64,000 bases of DNA, taken from contig CP119314.1 in assembly GCA_029202385.1 (NCBI GenBank), forward strand, positions 250,501 to 314,500, in the 5' to 3' direction. This stretch comes from Candidatus Sphingomonas phytovorans. GTDB lineage: Bacteria > Pseudomonadota > Alphaproteobacteria > Sphingomonadales > Sphingomonadaceae. Below the pieces are notes generated by a model. That model did not search any database and was not told the origin of the DNA. It worked only from the letters and a program-made list of their open reading frames with translations. Positions 18,071 to 26,500 of this stretch are shown piece after piece. Position 1 is the stretch's first letter. The number at the start of each line of letters is the position of its first letter. A program made the translations under genes and the position numbers.

Positions 18071-18662
18071 ATGCTCGTTCTCCGCTCATCCATGGCCGGT
18101 GCTCGTTGACGCCGGACTCGTATTTAGAAATCGCGGTATCCCTTGCCAGCGTCAACCCGATCTCGTCCAGCCCCTCCATGAGGCACTGACGGCGAAAGGC
18201 GTCCAGGTCGAACGGAAAGCGGTCCTGATAAGGCGTGGTGACGGTCATTGTCTCGAGATCGACTGTCACGGAATCCGTCTTCGCGACCTCGACCAACCGA
18301 TCGACAGCTTCCTGCGGTAGAACGACGGGTACGATGCCGTTCTTGAAGGCGTTGCCGGAAAAGATATCGGAAAAGCTCGGCGCGATCACCGCGACCACGC
18401 CCATGTCGGCCAGCGCCCAGGCGGCATGCTCGCGGCTCGATCCGCAACCGAAATTATCGCCGGCGATCAGGATCGGCGATCCGGCATAGCGCGGATCGTC
18501 GAAGATATTGTCCGGCTGCGCGCGCACGGTTTCGAACGCCCCCTTGCCAAGCCCCTCGCGCGTGATGGTCTTGAGCCAATGCGCGGGGATGATGACGTCG
18601 GTGTCGATGTTCTTCGCGCCCCACGGATAGGCGCGGCCCGAAACCTGACTGACTGCTTTCAT
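18033..18662 (-). CDS. leuD: 3-isopropylmalate dehydratase small subunit
   Basis: 209 residues. [12 protein letters not shown] and the swivel-domain signature [18 protein letters not shown] identify LeuD; with LeuC it isomerises 2- to 3-isopropylmalate in leucine synthesis. ATG 18662 overlaps the stop of the small peptide gene (TAATG). After the usual end region ([14 protein letters not shown]) the protein has about 18 extra residues encoded over the start of the quinone reductase gene, suggesting loss of an older stop codon. Confidence 0.96.
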   Translation of the reverse strand: MKAVSQVSGRAYPWGAKNIDTDVIIPAHWLKTITREGLGKGAFETVRAQPDNIFDDPRYAGSPILIAGDNFGCGSSREHAAWALADMGVVAVIAPSFSDIFSGNAFKNGIVPVVLPQEAVDRLVEVAKTDSVTVDLETMTVTTPYQDRFPFDLDAFRRQCLMEGLDEIGLTLARDTAISKYESGVNEHRPWMSGERAYAGIVVEGTGRP

Positions 18663-18772
18663 TACTGGCTCGCGATCGTTCCATCGGCCGGCTTCGGCTT
18701 GGCCGTTGCGGTATAGGCGGCGATGCCGCTCAGCACGGTGCCGAGGATCAGCAGTATAAGGGCCTTCTTCAT
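18662..18772 (-). CDS. 36-residue membrane peptide encoded between leuC and leuD
   Basis: A frame from ATG 18772 to TAA, giving [19 protein letters not shown] followed by [17 protein letters not shown]: one hydrophobic helix or signal anchor and a polar Pro/Lys tail. Its ATG overlaps the leuC stop (ATGA) and its stop overlaps the leuD start (TAATG). A strong GGGAGGG lies 8 bases upstream of the ATG inside the leuC 3' end. The overlaps and ribosome site argue that it is translated. Function unknown; it may be a membrane peptide or mainly serve translational coupling of LeuC and LeuD. Confidence 0.65.
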   Translation of the reverse strand: MKKALILLILGTVLSGIAAYTATAKPKPADGTIASQ

Positions 18773-20211
18773 GACGACGTCCCTCCCATCAGGTCGCGGA
18801 CATCGCTCAACCGCCCGGTAACGGCTGCTGCCGCCGCCATCGCGGGTGAAACCAGGTGCGTCCGCGCTCCAGGTCCCTGACGCCCTACGAAATTCCGATT
18901 CGAAGTGGAAGCGCAGCGTTCACCTGGCGGCACTTTATCCGGGTTCATGGCGAGGCACATCGAGCAGCCCGGCTCGCGCCATTCGAAGCCGGCCTGGAGG
19001 AATATCCGGTCGAGCCCCTCGGCCTCGGCCTGACGCTTGACCAGTCCGGAACCGGGGACGACCAGCGCGCGAACGCCGTCCGCGACATGCCGGCCATTCG
19101 CCACCGAGGCGGCGGCGCGCAGGTCCTCGATCCGGCTGTTGGTGCAACTGCCGATGAAGACATGCTCGACCGGGACATCCTGCATCGCGGTGCCCGGCGT
19201 CAGCCCCATATAGTCGAGCGATTTTCGGGCGGCCGCCCGCTTGGCCGGATCGGCGAAGCTGTCGGGATCCGGGACCACGCCGGTGATCGACACGACATCC
19301 TCCGGGCTGGTGCCCCATGTCAGCGACGGCGCAATATCGGTCGCGTCGAGCCTCACGCTGCGGTCATAGGTCGCGGCCGGATCGCTCGGCAGGGTCTTCC
19401 ACCACGCGACTGCCTGCTCCCAGTCCGCACCCCTGGGTGCCATCGGGCGACCCTTGAGATAGGCGAAGGTCGTCTCGTCCGGCGCGATCAGGCCGGCGCG
19501 CGCCCCGCCCTCGATCGACATGTTGGCGACGGTCAGGCGTCCCTCGACCGACATCGCGCGGATCACCTCGCCGGTATATTCCACGACATAGCCGGTGCCG
19601 CCCGCCGCGCCGATCCTGCCGATGATGGCCAGGATCACATCCTTGGGGCTGACGCCGAAGCCGAGCGACCCGTCGACGCGAATCTCCATCGTCTTCGACT
19701 GGCTCAGCAGCAGCGTCTGCGTGGCGAGCACATGCTCGACCTCGCTCGTGCCGATGCCGAACGCAAGCGCACCCATCGCGCCGTGCGCCGAGGTATGGCT
19801 GTCGCCGCAGACAAGCGTGGTACCGGGGAGGGTGAAGCCCTGTTCCGGGCCGACGACATGGACGATGCCCTGCTCGGGGGCGACCGCATCGATATAGTCG
19901 ATGCCGAATTCGGCGGTGTTGCGCTGAAGCGCATCGAGCTGCGCCGCGCTCTCTGCATCGGCGATCGGAAGGCGCTTGCCCGCCGCATCGATCCGCGCCG
20001 TCGTCGGCAGGTTGTGATCGGGGACCGCCAGCGTCAGGTCGGGACGGCGCACCTTGCGCCCCGCCGCGCGAAGGCCGGCAAAGGCCTGCGGGCTGGTGAC
20101 CTCGTGGATCAAGTGGCGGTCGATATAGATCAGGCAGGTGCCATCGTCGCGACGCTCGACGACATGCGCGGCCCAGATCTTTTCATACAGGGTGAGTGGA
20201 CGGGAAGCCAT
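18769..20211 (-). CDS. leuC: 3-isopropylmalate dehydratase large subunit
   Basis: 480 residues from ATG 20211 ([18 protein letters not shown]). Aconitase-type [4Fe-4S] ligands are seen in [13 protein letters not shown] and [30 protein letters not shown] is the substrate-binding signature. It catalyses isomerisation of isopropylmalate with LeuD. The adjacent minus-strand order is leuC, small membrane peptide, leuD, quinone reductase, all with overlapping ends. Confidence 0.97.
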   Translation of the reverse strand: MASRPLTLYEKIWAAHVVERRDDGTCLIYIDRHLIHEVTSPQAFAGLRAAGRKVRRPDLTLAVPDHNLPTTARIDAAGKRLPIADAESAAQLDALQRNTAEFGIDYIDAVAPEQGIVHVVGPEQGFTLPGTTLVCGDSHTSAHGAMGALAFGIGTSEVEHVLATQTLLLSQSKTMEIRVDGSLGFGVSPKDVILAIIGRIGAAGGTGYVVEYTGEVIRAMSVEGRLTVANMSIEGGARAGLIAPDETTFAYLKGRPMAPRGADWEQAVAWWKTLPSDPAATYDRSVRLDATDIAPSLTWGTSPEDVVSITGVVPDPDSFADPAKRAAARKSLDYMGLTPGTAMQDVPVEHVFIGSCTNSRIEDLRAAASVANGRHVADGVRALVVPGSGLVKRQAEAEGLDRIFLQAGFEWREPGCSMCLAMNPDKVPPGERCASTSNRNFVGRQGPGARTHLVSPAMAAAAAVTGRLSDVRDLMGGTSS

Positions 20212-20259
20212 GCGGGGCGCTCTAGCCCTTTCTTGCGTCCGATCAAGCAGGCGTGGCAT

Positions 20260-21189
20260 TTAATTACGCATGGCCTGGCTTGTCGAGCGGGGTGCCAACT
20301 CGTCTGACAAGGCGTTTTTGACGAGGGTTTCGTCCGCATCGCCGTCCCCGATGATCGTCGCCCCGGCCGGCCGTTCGCGCAGGAGGGACCTGACCCGCTC
20401 CCCGTCCTCGCTCGTCGCCGGATTGTACACGACCATGCTCAGATCGGGCCGGCCATCGACGGCGAACGAGGAATATTCGAACGCGATTGGGCCCAGGATC
20501 GGGTGGCGGAGGTGCTTGACGCCGTCGCCATAGGTGCGGACGTCATTGTCCCGCCACATCGCGTCGAAGTCGGGACTCAACCGGCACAGTTCGGCGACGA
20601 GCGGCTCGACCTCCGCGCCGGCGCCCGCGCGGGCCGCGTCCGCTCGGAAGGCGCTGACGACGAAACGTGCGACGCTTTCCCAGTCGAATTGCGCGTCGCG
20701 GACGCGCGGATCGAGGAAGATCATGCGCAGGATGTTGCGCTGGTCCGGCGGAAGGGCGCCATAGTCGGTGAGGATGGCGGCAGCGGCGCGGTTCCAGGCG
20801 ACGACGTCCCAGATTGCAGTCTTCACCAGCGCGGGGCTGACGTCGAGCGCATCGAGCAGTCGCTGCAGGCGTGGCGTGACGCCCTCCGCCGGCTTGTAAT
20901 GGACCTCGGGCGGACGCCCCAGGCCGAGAAGGAACACATGTTCGCGCTCAACCTCGGTCAGCATCAATGCCCGGACGATCCGGTCGAGCACGTCCGCGGA
21001 CGGTGCGCCGCCTCGTCCCTGTTCGAGCCAGGTATACCAGGTGGGGCTGATATTGGCGCGCTGGGCGACTTCCTCACGGCGCAGGCCGGGGGTGCGCCGT
21101 CGCGTCCCGGAAAAGCCGAATGCCGCGGGATCGAGCCGCGTGCGCCGGTCCTTGAGATAAATGCCCAGGGCCTTGTCCTGTGTGGTCAT
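20260..21189 (-). CDS. XRE-family regulator with MmyB-like ligand domain
   Basis: 309 residues from ATG 21189 (MTTQDKALG); an in-frame ATG at 21210 would add seven. The N-terminal HTH is RTPGLRREEVAQRANISPTW followed by YTWLEQGRG, and the C-terminal part (VVAWNRAAAAILTDYGALPPDQRNILRMIFLDPR region) is the MmyB-like domain of Streptomyces-type regulators. It is divergent from a short-chain reductase gene (start 21284), which is the usual target arrangement for this family, so it likely controls that gene. Confidence 0.88.
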   Translation of the reverse strand: MTTQDKALGIYLKDRRTRLDPAAFGFSGTRRRTPGLRREEVAQRANISPTWYTWLEQGRGGAPSADVLDRIVRALMLTEVEREHVFLLGLGRPPEVHYKPAEGVTPRLQRLLDALDVSPALVKTAIWDVVAWNRAAAAILTDYGALPPDQRNILRMIFLDPRVRDAQFDWESVARFVVSAFRADAARAGAGAEVEPLVAELCRLSPDFDAMWRDNDVRTYGDGVKHLRHPILGPIAFEYSSFAVDGRPDLSMVVYNPATSEDGERVRSLLRERPAGATIIGDGDADETLVKNALSDELAPRSTSQAMRN

Positions 21190-21283
21190 GCTGATCCTGT
21201 TGGTCATCATACCCCGATAAGGTCACTACTTTAACAGGATGGCGTGCGCTCCGACAATGGATCTGGTGATTGAGGAGAGTGAT

Positions 21284-22180
21284 ATGCGTGTCTTCGTAAC
21301 TGGCGCCACGGGCTTTGTCGGATCGGCCGTGGTCAGGGAATTGCTTGGTGCCGGCCATCAGGTGCTCGGCCTTGCGCGGTCGGATGCCGGCGCGGAGGCG
21401 CTCAGCCAGGCAGGCGCCGACGTGCATCGCGGCGCACTCGGCGATCTCGACCGCCTCAGGAGCGGCGCGACCCATGCGGACGGCGTGATCCATACGGCGT
21501 TCAATCATGATTTTTCGAAATTCGCCGAAAATTGCGAAGAGGATCGGCGGGCGATCGAGGCGATCGGCGCTGTCCTGGAAGGATCGCAGCGCCCGCTGCT
21601 GGTCACTTCCGGCCTTGCATTGCTCGCGCCAGGCCGGCTCGCGACCGAGAGCGACGTGCCGAGCCCGGCCTTTCCGCGCGTCTCGGAAATCGCAGCCGCC
21701 GCAGTGGCGGCGCGCGGCGTCAGGGCGAGCAGCGTACGCCTACCGCCGTCAACCCACGGCGCCGGCGATCATGGCTTCGTACCGATCCTGATCGAGATGG
21801 CGCGGGAAAAGGGCGTGTCTGCCTATGTCGGCGACGGCAGCAACCGCTGGCCGGCCGCGCATCGAGTCGATGCCGCCCGGGTTTACCGTCTCGCGCTGGA
21901 ACGGGGTGCGACCGACGGTCCGTATCACGCGGTGGCGGAGGAGGGGGTGCCATTCAAGAAGATCGCCGAGACGATCGGGCATCACCTGGATGTTCTGGTG
22001 AGGGCCATATCACCCGAGGAGGCGCAGGCGCATTTCGGCTGGTTCACGATGTTTGCAAGCATGGACGTTCCGACCTCAAGCGCGCGAACGAGAGCCCTTC
22101 TGGGCTGGGAGCCCAGCGGGCCGACGCTGCTGCAAGACATGAACGACACCGATTATTTCCGGGGCCGCCAGGATCATTGA
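21284..22180 (+). CDS. NAD(P)-dependent epimerase/short-chain reductase
   Basis: 298 residues from ATG 21284 ([20 protein letters not shown]), with the atypical/extended SDR nucleotide motif GATGFVG. The rest ([61 protein letters not shown]) matches the SDR family often paired with MmyB-type regulators. A classical YxxxK is not obvious, as is common in atypical SDRs. Divergent from the regulator. Confidence 0.88.
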   Translation: MRVFVTGATGFVGSAVVRELLGAGHQVLGLARSDAGAEALSQAGADVHRGALGDLDRLRSGATHADGVIHTAFNHDFSKFAENCEEDRRAIEAIGAVLEGSQRPLLVTSGLALLAPGRLATESDVPSPAFPRVSEIAAAAVAARGVRASSVRLPPSTHGAGDHGFVPILIEMAREKGVSAYVGDGSNRWPAAHRVDAARVYRLALERGATDGPYHAVAEEGVPFKKIAETIGHHLDVLVRAISPEEAQAHFGWFTMFASMDVPTSSARTRALLGWEPSGPTLLQDMNDTDYFRGRQDH

Positions 22181-22185
22181 AGCGC

Positions 22186-22776
22186 TCAACCGGGAAGGAT
22201 CATGCTGTCGGCAATGGCGGGGCCGAGCGCTTGCAATCGCCAGACGCGGTTGAACGACAGCACCGCCATCGAGAGGGGGGCGACGTCGATCCGCAGCGCC
22301 CCGTCCGGCGGTATTCCAAGCGCGACGGCAATCGTGGTGCGCACCACCATGGGGTGGGTAATCGCGAGGATGGGCGCCTCGCGATCGGCCTGCACGGCGA
22401 GCCATTCGGCAATCCGAATGCCGACTGCGGCCATCGTCTCTCCGCCGGGCGCCCCTGCCACGGGATCTGCGATCCAGGCTGCGATACCGTCAGGGTCGAG
22501 GGCATGGATTTCGGCCAGACTTCGCCCGGTCCATTCGCCGTGATCGATGTCGCGGAGTGCCGTTTCGATGTCGGCGACCAGCCCAAGCGCTTCCGCCGTC
22601 TGGCGCGCGGCCAGTGCCGGGCTGGTTGCGATATGCCGCGGGGAGGGCAGGGGAATTCGGTATGCCCTGGCAGTTCGTAGCCCGCCATCGTCGAGCGGTT
22701 CGGCCGGATCGGCGAATCCGCCGACACGCGCCGTCGTCGTCGCGGCATGGCAGAGCAGGGTCAGTCGCGTGGCCAG
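22186..22776 (-). CDS. Histidine-phosphatase-like protein of the cobalt/B12 locus, apparent CTG start
   Basis: 196 residues. The frame carries TLLCHAATTTAR where classical members have RHG, then HIATSPALAARQTAEALG, DIDHGEWTGRSLAEIHALDP, GGETM and LAITHPMVVRTTIAVALG. It therefore keeps the fold and second His but has Cys-His-Ala in place of Arg-His-Gly. No ATG, GTG or TTG exists between the upstream stop and the motif. CTG 22776 has AGGGAGG five bases before it and is the best start. It is divergent from cbtB and its B12 riboswitch, suggesting a cobalamin-linked role such as ribazole phosphate metabolism; this is inference. Confidence 0.75.
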   Translation of the reverse strand: MATRLTLLCHAATTTARVGGFADPAEPLDDGGLRTARAYRIPLPSPRHIATSPALAARQTAEALGLVADIETALRDIDHGEWTGRSLAEIHALDPDGIAAWIADPVAGAPGGETMAAVGIRIAEWLAVQADREAPILAITHPMVVRTTIAVALGIPPDGALRIDVAPLSMAVLSFNRVWRLQALGPAIADSMILPG

Positions 22777-22794
22777 ACGGGCCTCCCTGAATCG

Positions 22795-22945
22795 TTGACG
22801 TTACGCTCGGTTCCGTCCTAGGGCAGGAGGGACCGAGGAAGAAGCCGGTGAAATTCCGGCACGGTCGCGCCACTGTTATCGCCAGCGCCTGCGTGCTGTC
22901 GAGAGTCAGACCTTCCTCGGACGATCATCCCGCGGGACGCGCGCT
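22795..22945 (+). promoter_or_regulatory. Cobalamin riboswitch upstream of cbtB
   Basis: Conserved B12-switch blocks are visible: GAGGAAGAAGCCGGTGAAAT then TCCGGCACGGTCGCGCCACTGT and a late GAGAGTCAGACC, with closing arms around ACCGAGGA and TTCCTCGG. It lies about 20 bp before the CbtB ATG and its ribosome site AAGGAG. Adenosylcobalamin binding would be expected to reduce cobalt uptake. Boundaries are approximate. Confidence 0.85.
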
Positions 22946-22965
22946 TCCCGGTCAAGGAGCTATAT

Positions 22966-23193
22966 ATGCCGGCTACGACCCTTTTTGCCGACGACGTCTT
23001 CATTCCGGTTCGCGGCGAGACCGCGATCCCGTTCGGCGAGCTTCTTCCCTGGGCGCTCTTCGGCACGCTCCTCGCGGTGATCTTCCTCTATTTCGTCAGC
23101 ACCGAACAGGGCGCGGTATCGCTCTTCAGCGGCAAATACGTCCATGAACTCGTCCATGACGGTCGCCATCTGCTCGGCTTTCCCTGCCACTAA
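22966..23193 (+). CDS. cbtB: CbtB cobalt-transport accessory protein
   Basis: 75 residues. One membrane helix (LPWALFGTLLAVIFLYFV) is followed by a His-rich C-terminus, VHELVHDGRHLLGFPCH, the mark of CbtB. Together with CbtA it is predicted to form a B12-regulated cobalt transporter. ATG 22966 has AAGGAG upstream and follows the riboswitch; cbtA starts 9 bp downstream. Confidence 0.93.
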   Translation: MPATTLFADDVFIPVRGETAIPFGELLPWALFGTLLAVIFLYFVSTEQGAVSLFSGKYVHELVHDGRHLLGFPCH

Positions 23194-23202
23194 GGCCGGG
23201 AC

Positions 23203-23928
23203 ATGGCGCGCACGCTCCTGATTCGCGGGATGCTGGCCGGCGTGGTCGCCGCGCTGCTCGCGGTGCTGTTCGCACGCTTGATCGCCGAGCCGCAGGTCGA
23301 CCTGGCAATCGCGTTCGAAGCGGCCAAGGCGCATGCCATGGGCGGGATGGACGAACCCGAACTGGTTAGCCGCACGGTCCAGAAGGGCCTTGGCCTCGTC
23401 ATCGCGGTGGTACTTTACGGTGCGGCGATCGGCGGCATCTTCGCGCTGGTGTTCGCTGGTCTTTATGGTCGCTGGTCGCGGCTCGGACCGCGCTCGCTCG
23501 CATTGTTGCTGGCGGTGGCGGGATTCGTCGCGATCGCGCTCGTGCCGGCACTCAAATACCCGCCGAATCCGCCTGCGGTCGGCCTGCACGAAACCGTTGC
23601 CTTCCGCACCATCACCTATTTCGCGATGATCGCCTTGTCGGTGGTCGCGCTGGTGATCGCGGCGAAGCTCGGCCGCGGTCTGTCGCAGCGGCTGGGCGCG
23701 TTCAACGCGATGCTTGTCGCGGGCGGATGCTACGTCGCGCTGGTCGCGGCCGTTCAGGTCGTGATGCCCGTCATCAACGAGGTTCCGGTCGATTTCCCCG
23801 CCGTGCTGCTGTGGAACTTTCGCATTGCGTCCCTCGCCATGCAGGCGGTGCTGTGGGCGGTGATCGGCATCGGCTTTGGTGCGGGTGCCGAGCATGCGCT
23901 TCGCAACGGAGTTCGGGGCCGAGTCTAA
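23203..23928 (+). CDS. cbtA: CbtA cobalt transporter subunit
   Basis: 241 residues with five to six hydrophobic helices beginning LLIRGMLAGVVAALLAVLFARLIAEP. Characteristic elements are the HAMGGMDEPELVSRTVQKGLG loop, PALKYPPNPPAVG and a late PVDFPAVLLWNFRI segment. It is in an operon with cbtB under a B12 riboswitch, consistent with cobalt import for cobalamin synthesis or scavenging. Confidence 0.93.
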   Translation: MARTLLIRGMLAGVVAALLAVLFARLIAEPQVDLAIAFEAAKAHAMGGMDEPELVSRTVQKGLGLVIAVVLYGAAIGGIFALVFAGLYGRWSRLGPRSLALLLAVAGFVAIALVPALKYPPNPPAVGLHETVAFRTITYFAMIALSVVALVIAAKLGRGLSQRLGAFNAMLVAGGCYVALVAAVQVVMPVINEVPVDFPAVLLWNFRIASLAMQAVLWAVIGIGFGAGAEHALRNGVRGRV

Positions 23929-23991
23929 CGGCCGTTCGCGAGTTCTTGTATCGCGATCCCTCACCGAGAGTCGGGTTGGCCCATTTAGCTG

Positions 23992-24070
23992 TTGCGAAAT
24001 ATTGCGAAATATTTTGCCAGTATATACTCCTAAAATATCTCGTTTGCGAAATATTGCGAAATATCTTGCC
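23992..24070. repeat. AT-rich double repeat (possible operator) before the second B12 riboswitch
   Basis: Two 27-bp copies, at 23992-24018 and 24044-24070, differ at one base and start 52 bp apart. Each contains the 10-bp word GCGAAATATT in tandem and an imperfect dyad GCGAAATATTTTGC. The spacing of about five helical turns, and one turn inside each copy, suggests a protein bound on one DNA face. The island is far more AT-rich than its surroundings. Confidence 0.7.
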
Positions 24071-24107
24071 TCGACCATCCGTTCGCCATATCGGTCGGCT
24101 TGATCGC

Positions 24108-24310
24108 GTCGGTGCCCCGCAAGGGGCTTAAAATGGGAACGCGGTGAGGGTGGCCCGCCACCTGAATCCGAGGCTGTCCCTGCAACTGTAAGCGGCGAGC
24201 GCGATGCATACCGCTCCTTCCGGAGGAGCAGCCACTGGGCCGGACGCTAAATCATGCGAGGTCTGGGAAGGCATGCATCAAGCTGTGACCCGTGAGCCAG
24301 GAAACCTGCC
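24108..24310 (+). promoter_or_regulatory. Cobalamin riboswitch upstream of the TonB receptor gene
   Basis: A clear B12 riboswitch: GGTGCCCCGCAAGGGGC stem, AATGGGAACGCGGTGAG, CCGAGGCTGTCCCTGCAACT, AAGCGGCGAG, GCCACTGGGCC, GGGAAGGC and GTGAGCCAGGAAACCTGCC. It ends about 195 bp before the receptor ATG. It should repress the receptor and the PepSY gene when cobalamin is plentiful. Confidence 0.95.
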
Positions 24311-24504
24311 GGCGTCTGGTCGCTCTTGCCCTGGCCCAGGGGATGGCCGCGGCACGGTGAACTCCGTCTGAGCGACGAACACGCGGCTGGGGCCGCATCG
24401 GTTCGTGCAACGGGCGCCTTTGGCGTCCGCCCGTTGGCGCGCGCCGACCGTTCGTGAACGGCACGCCCCCGCCCACCGTCGAACGACGCCACGGGGGTTA
24501 CGGA

Positions 24505-26493
24505 ATGAGGTTTATCATCACATCGCGGTTGGCCATGTCGGTTGCCGTCGCTGCATGCACGGTTACCACTGCTTACGCGGAAGACCCGGAGGACGAGAAT
24601 ACCATCGTCGTCACCGGCAGGAGCCTCGAGGAAACACTGCCGCAGGAACTGGCCCGCTACGGCAGCGATATCGAGACCGTCACCGAGAAACAGGTCCGCG
24701 ATCGCGGCGTCGTTGATGTCGCGAGCGCGCTCGACAGCGTTCCCGGCCTTTACATCAAGCCGGGTTCGGGCCCGTTCAGCTATGTGGACGTATCACTTCA
24801 GGGATCGCGCACGCAGGACGTGCTGTGGACGGTCGACGGCATCCGCATCAACAACCGCCTCTATGGCGGCACATCGCCCAACGACACGCTGCCCGCCAGC
24901 ATGATCGAGCGGATCGAGGTGCTGAAGGGCGGGGAGAGCCTGTTCTACGGCACCCAGGCAGCCGCCGGCGTCATCAACGTCGTCACCCGCAGCTTCACCG
25001 ACGATTTCAACGGCCAGGTCAATGGCAGCGTCGACAGCCGCGGCGGCACCAATCTCGATGGGTATGCCCGTGGCAGCATCGGCGACCACCGGTTCGTGGT
25101 CTATGCTTCGCGTAACGACGCGGAGGGTTATCGCCCCTATAGCGTCATGCAGCCAAGCGCGAGCGACCAGAAGCGTGGATATCGCCTGTGGTCGGTCGGC
25201 GGCAAATATCAGTTCGACTTCACGTCCGACCTGCGGCTCAACCTGCAATATCAACATACCCAGGCAAAGCTGGACAATCTCTCCCCCACGCGGGTCAACA
25301 CCAGCCGCAACGACCGCAACGAGGAAATCGCCAGCGTCCGGCTCGACTATACCGGCAGCGACACCGTCCAGTTCTTCCTGAAGGGCTATTTTCACGACTG
25401 GAAGACTGCCTATGTCCAGATCCTGAACCCGATCCCCGCCGGCCCGCCGATCACGGTGTATCCCGAGGGCACTTTCTGGGGATATCAGGACTATGGCGGC
25501 AGCGCCGTCGTCAAGCTGCACCCGCACCAGGGTCTCGAATATCTGATCGGCTATGATTTCCAGAACTTCAACGGTCGCGACGACGTCCTGCTGATCGGCA
25601 AGATCACCGAGCAGGTTCATGCCGGCATCTTCCAGGTCCGCACGACCGATGAACTCAGCAAGCGCGCGCGCCTGACGGCCGGGGTGCGCTACAACGAAAC
25701 CGGCGGTGCGAAGAAGACCGTCTGGAACGTCAGCGGGCGCTTCGACGTGACCGACAGCCTGTATCTGGAAGGGATCGGCGGGACGTCCTTCGTGCTGCCC
25801 GATGCCTCGTCGCTCTACGGCATCGATCCGTGCTGCGAGATCGGCAACCCGAAGCTGAAGCCCGAACAGAGCCTCAACCTCAACCTGACGGCTGGCGGGG
25901 CATTCACCCTGGCCGGTGGCGCGCTGAACTGGAAGGCGACCTATTTCCAGCGCACCATCACCGACCTGATCGATGCGACCTATGACGATCCCGCCTTTCC
26001 CAACGGCACCTACATCAACGTCAAGGACAAGGTGAAGGTGCGGGGCGCCGAGTTCCAGATCGACGCGACCGTGGCGCAGGACTGGCATGTCGCGGCGAGC
26101 TACACCTACACCCGCGCCCGCAACGAAGGCGCGACCAGGCAGCGGGATCGCACGCCGGAGCAATTCGCCAAGGGATCGGTCAGCTATGCGCCCGAAAGCC
26201 TGCCCTTCGGCGCCAATGTCTCGGTCAACTGGGTGGGGGACACCTATTCGTCGCCGTCCGGTTTTCCGCGCCAGAACTACGGCAACTACGCCATCGTCGA
26301 CTTCGGGGCGCATCTCTATGTGGATGGCAGCGCCCGCCGGAACCGGTTCGGGATCAATGTCGAGAATGTGACGGGCCGGGAATATGCGACGCGGGGCTTC
26401 GGATCGGCGCCCGCCGATGCCGGAGGGCGCTTCCTCTATTTCACCCGCGGCGTGCCCCGGACGCTCCGGGTCAGCTACGGCCTGAGCTTCTGA
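24505..26493 (+). CDS. btuB: TonB-dependent receptor, probable cobalamin (BtuB-type)
   Basis: 662 residues from ATG 24505. Signal peptide MRFIITSRLAMSVAVAAC...AYA, TonB-box-like NTIVVTG, a plug domain (VTEKQVRDRGVVDVASALDSVPGLY; IERIEVLKGGESLFYGTQA) and a C-terminal beta barrel ending in the aromatic SYGLSF. It would import a corrinoid across the outer membrane using TonB energy. The substrate call rests on the B12 riboswitch upstream and the cbtBA neighbours, not on a residue-level match. Confidence 0.88.
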   Translation: MRFIITSRLAMSVAVAACTVTTAYAEDPEDENTIVVTGRSLEETLPQELARYGSDIETVTEKQVRDRGVVDVASALDSVPGLYIKPGSGPFSYVDVSLQGSRTQDVLWTVDGIRINNRLYGGTSPNDTLPASMIERIEVLKGGESLFYGTQAAAGVINVVTRSFTDDFNGQVNGSVDSRGGTNLDGYARGSIGDHRFVVYASRNDAEGYRPYSVMQPSASDQKRGYRLWSVGGKYQFDFTSDLRLNLQYQHTQAKLDNLSPTRVNTSRNDRNEEIASVRLDYTGSDTVQFFLKGYFHDWKTAYVQILNPIPAGPPITVYPEGTFWGYQDYGGSAVVKLHPHQGLEYLIGYDFQNFNGRDDVLLIGKITEQVHAGIFQVRTTDELSKRARLTAGVRYNETGGAKKTVWNVSGRFDVTDSLYLEGIGGTSFVLPDASSLYGIDPCCEIGNPKLKPEQSLNLNLTAGGAFTLAGGALNWKATYFQRTITDLIDATYDDPAFPNGTYINVKDKVKVRGAEFQIDATVAQDWHVAASYTYTRARNEGATRQRDRTPEQFAKGSVSYAPESLPFGANVSVNWVGDTYSSPSGFPRQNYGNYAIVDFGAHLYVDGSARRNRFGINVENVTGREYATRGFGSAPADAGGRFLYFTRGVPRTLRVSYGLSF

Positions 26494-26500
26494 GCCGGTG

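Noticed and set aside
18856..20307. 483-codon plus-strand frame opposite leuC
   Set aside because: Shadow of leuC; Arg/His-rich composition typical of antisense frames.
22200..22748. 182-codon minus-strand frame overlapping the phosphatase
   Set aside because: Arg/Pro/Ser-rich frame; the alternative frame from CTG 22776 carries all the phosphatase motifs.
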